Shown here: positions 6,459 to 7,258 of the stretch, in pieces
Position numbering within the stretch: position 1 is the stretch's first letter
How the letters are laid out: every line of letters begins with the position of its first letter
Origin: an uncultured Actinomycetes bacterium
Lineage (GTDB): Bacteria > Actinomycetota > Acidimicrobiia > Acidimicrobiales > RAAP-2
Length of the DNA stretch: 7,258 nt
Reading direction: 5' to 3'
Assembly: GCA_903830745.1 (NCBI GenBank)
Contig: CAIKVF010000133.1
Location: forward strand, 1-7,258
The notes under the pieces: generated by a model
What the model saw: the letters and a program-made list of their open reading frames with translations, nothing else
Database searches by the model: none
What the model was told of the DNA's origin: nothing
Program-made: the position numbers and the translations under genes

Positions 6459-7258
6459 CTAGAAGTCGCGGTTGAACTTCACCGGGCTAATTGCGTCAAT
6501 GCGAGCCATTACTTCTGGAGTCAGCATTGGCAGTACATCAAGTGCAGTCATGTTCTCACGAACTTGTGCAGCACTTGATGCTCCAGTGATCACGGTTGAA
6601 ACATTCGGGTTCTTCGCGCACCAGGCAAGTGAAAGCTGGGTGAGTGTAACTCCGAGGTCATCAGCGACAACCTTAAGTTCAGCAACCTTCTTGTTCTGTT
6701 TCTCGTCAGTGAGACGGTCCTTCAACCATTCGTAACCAGGAAGTGTTGCGCGCGACCCTGATGGTGCTCCGTTGAGGTACTTACCGGTGAGAAGTCCTGA
6801 AGCGAGTGGTGACCAGATTGTTGTTCCAAGTCCAATGTCTTCATACAGGCGGCGGTATTCATCTTCAATGGTTCCACGGTGAAAAAGGTTGTACTGCGGT
6901 TGTTCCATAACTGGCTTGTGCAAGTGGTGCTTGTCAGCAATGTCGTATGCAGCACGAATTTCATCTGCACTCCACTCGCTTGTTCCCCAGTAGAGAGCCT
7001 TGCCCTGAGAGATCATGTCGCTCATGGCCCATACGGTTTCTTCGATTGGCGTGTTCTTGTCAGGACGGTGACAGAAAACGAGGTCAAGGAAGTCGAGTCC
7101 GAAACGCTCAAGTGACCCGTCAATTGCTTGGCTCAAGTATTTGCGGTTAAGGGTGTAACCCATGTTTGGAACTTTTTGGTCGATGCCCCAGAAGAACTTT
7201 GATGAGACTACGTATTCATTACGCTTCCATCCGAGGTCACGGAATGCTTGACCCATTA
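6459..7258 (-). CDS. Aldo/keto reductase, voltage-gated K+ channel beta-subunit-like (N-terminus beyond window)
   Basis: This is a NADPH-dependent TIM-barrel oxidoreductase of the aldo/keto reductase family, closest in wording to the Kv-beta/AKR6-like and YghZ-like group; physiological substrate unknown. About 265 residues are visible. Landmarks are VVSSKFFWG with the catalytic Lys, [18 protein letters not shown] with the catalytic His, [60 protein letters not shown] and [14 protein letters not shown], the last carrying cofactor-phosphate contacts. The family's usual length is about 325 residues, so some 60 residues are missing, including the Asp and Tyr of the catalytic tetrad. The frame is open to the right edge, and the Met at 7256 corresponds to an internal MGQAF-type segment rather than a start. 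The gene is convergent with serA and shares its terminator. It shows no sign of belonging to the serine pathway. Confidence 0.93.
   Translation of the reverse strand, partial: MGQAFRDLGWKRNEYVVSSKFFWGIDQKVPNMGYTLNRKYLSQAIDGSLERFGLDFLDLVFCHRPDKNTPIEETVWAMSDMISQGKALYWGTSEWSADEIRAAYDIADKHHLHKPVMEQPQYNLFHRGTIEDEYRRLYEDIGLGTTIWSPLASGLLTGKYLNGAPSGSRATLPGYEWLKDRLTDEKQNKKVAELKVVADDLGVTLTQLSLAWCAKNPNVSTVITGASSAAQVRENMTALDVLPMLTPEVMARIDAISPVKFNRDF

Noticed and set aside
1..7258. CRISPR array, tRNA, rRNA, insertion sequence or phage attachment site
   Set aside because: No regularly spaced repeats, cloverleaf-like sequence, transposase motif or terminal inverted repeat was seen on reading both strands.

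Overview
The window most likely comes from an actinobacterium of moderate GC content, judged from remembered family patterns. SerC is the actinobacterial type, and the SerA and SDR/DUF2867 proteins resemble those of environmental Actinobacteria, perhaps Acidimicrobiia. The phylum is likely and the class is a guess. Hand-counted 60-base lines are about 35-53% GC from roughly position 1140 onward, but 57-62% in lines counted within the first 600 bases. This split matters because the left end is not ordinary neighbouring DNA.

Layout. (1) Positions 1 to about 1051, minus strand: an uninterrupted piece of about 350 codons from the C-terminal part of respiratory nitrate reductase alpha subunit NarG. 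Its 3' end runs off the window and its N-terminal two thirds or more are missing. (2) About 1051 to 2370, minus strand: an NAD(P)-binding SDR/epimerase-like protein with a C-terminal DUF2867 domain. Its last ~45-50 residues are lost where it is joined, out of frame, to narG. The open frame continues to 919 only as out-of-frame narG sequence. (3) 2411-3532, minus: serC, phosphoserine aminotransferase. (4) 3570-4769, plus: an aspartate aminotransferase-like class I/II transaminase, divergent from serC with only 37 bp between start codons. (5) 4818-6392, plus: serA, phosphoglycerate dehydrogenase. (6) 6412-6447: a strong bidirectional terminator. (7) 6459 to the right edge, minus: an aldo/keto reductase of the Kv-beta-like group, lacking its N-terminus because the window ends.

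The centre is a compact serine-biosynthesis locus. SerA oxidises 3-phosphoglycerate to 3-phosphohydroxypyruvate, and SerC transaminates that with glutamate to phosphoserine. A second PLP transaminase, which could help balance glutamate, aspartate and 2-oxoacids, lies directly upstream of serA. No serB phosphatase is visible. The two arms read outward from one tiny intergenic region where putative -10 elements on opposite strands overlap.

I found no previously undescribed system. The strongest anomaly is the narG/SDR junction near 1051. It is either an assembly chimera (my preferred reading) or a recent illegitimate recombination that brought in foreign DNA. There is no CRISPR array, tRNA, rRNA or recognisable insertion sequence. 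No gene-free stretch exceeds 100 bases.
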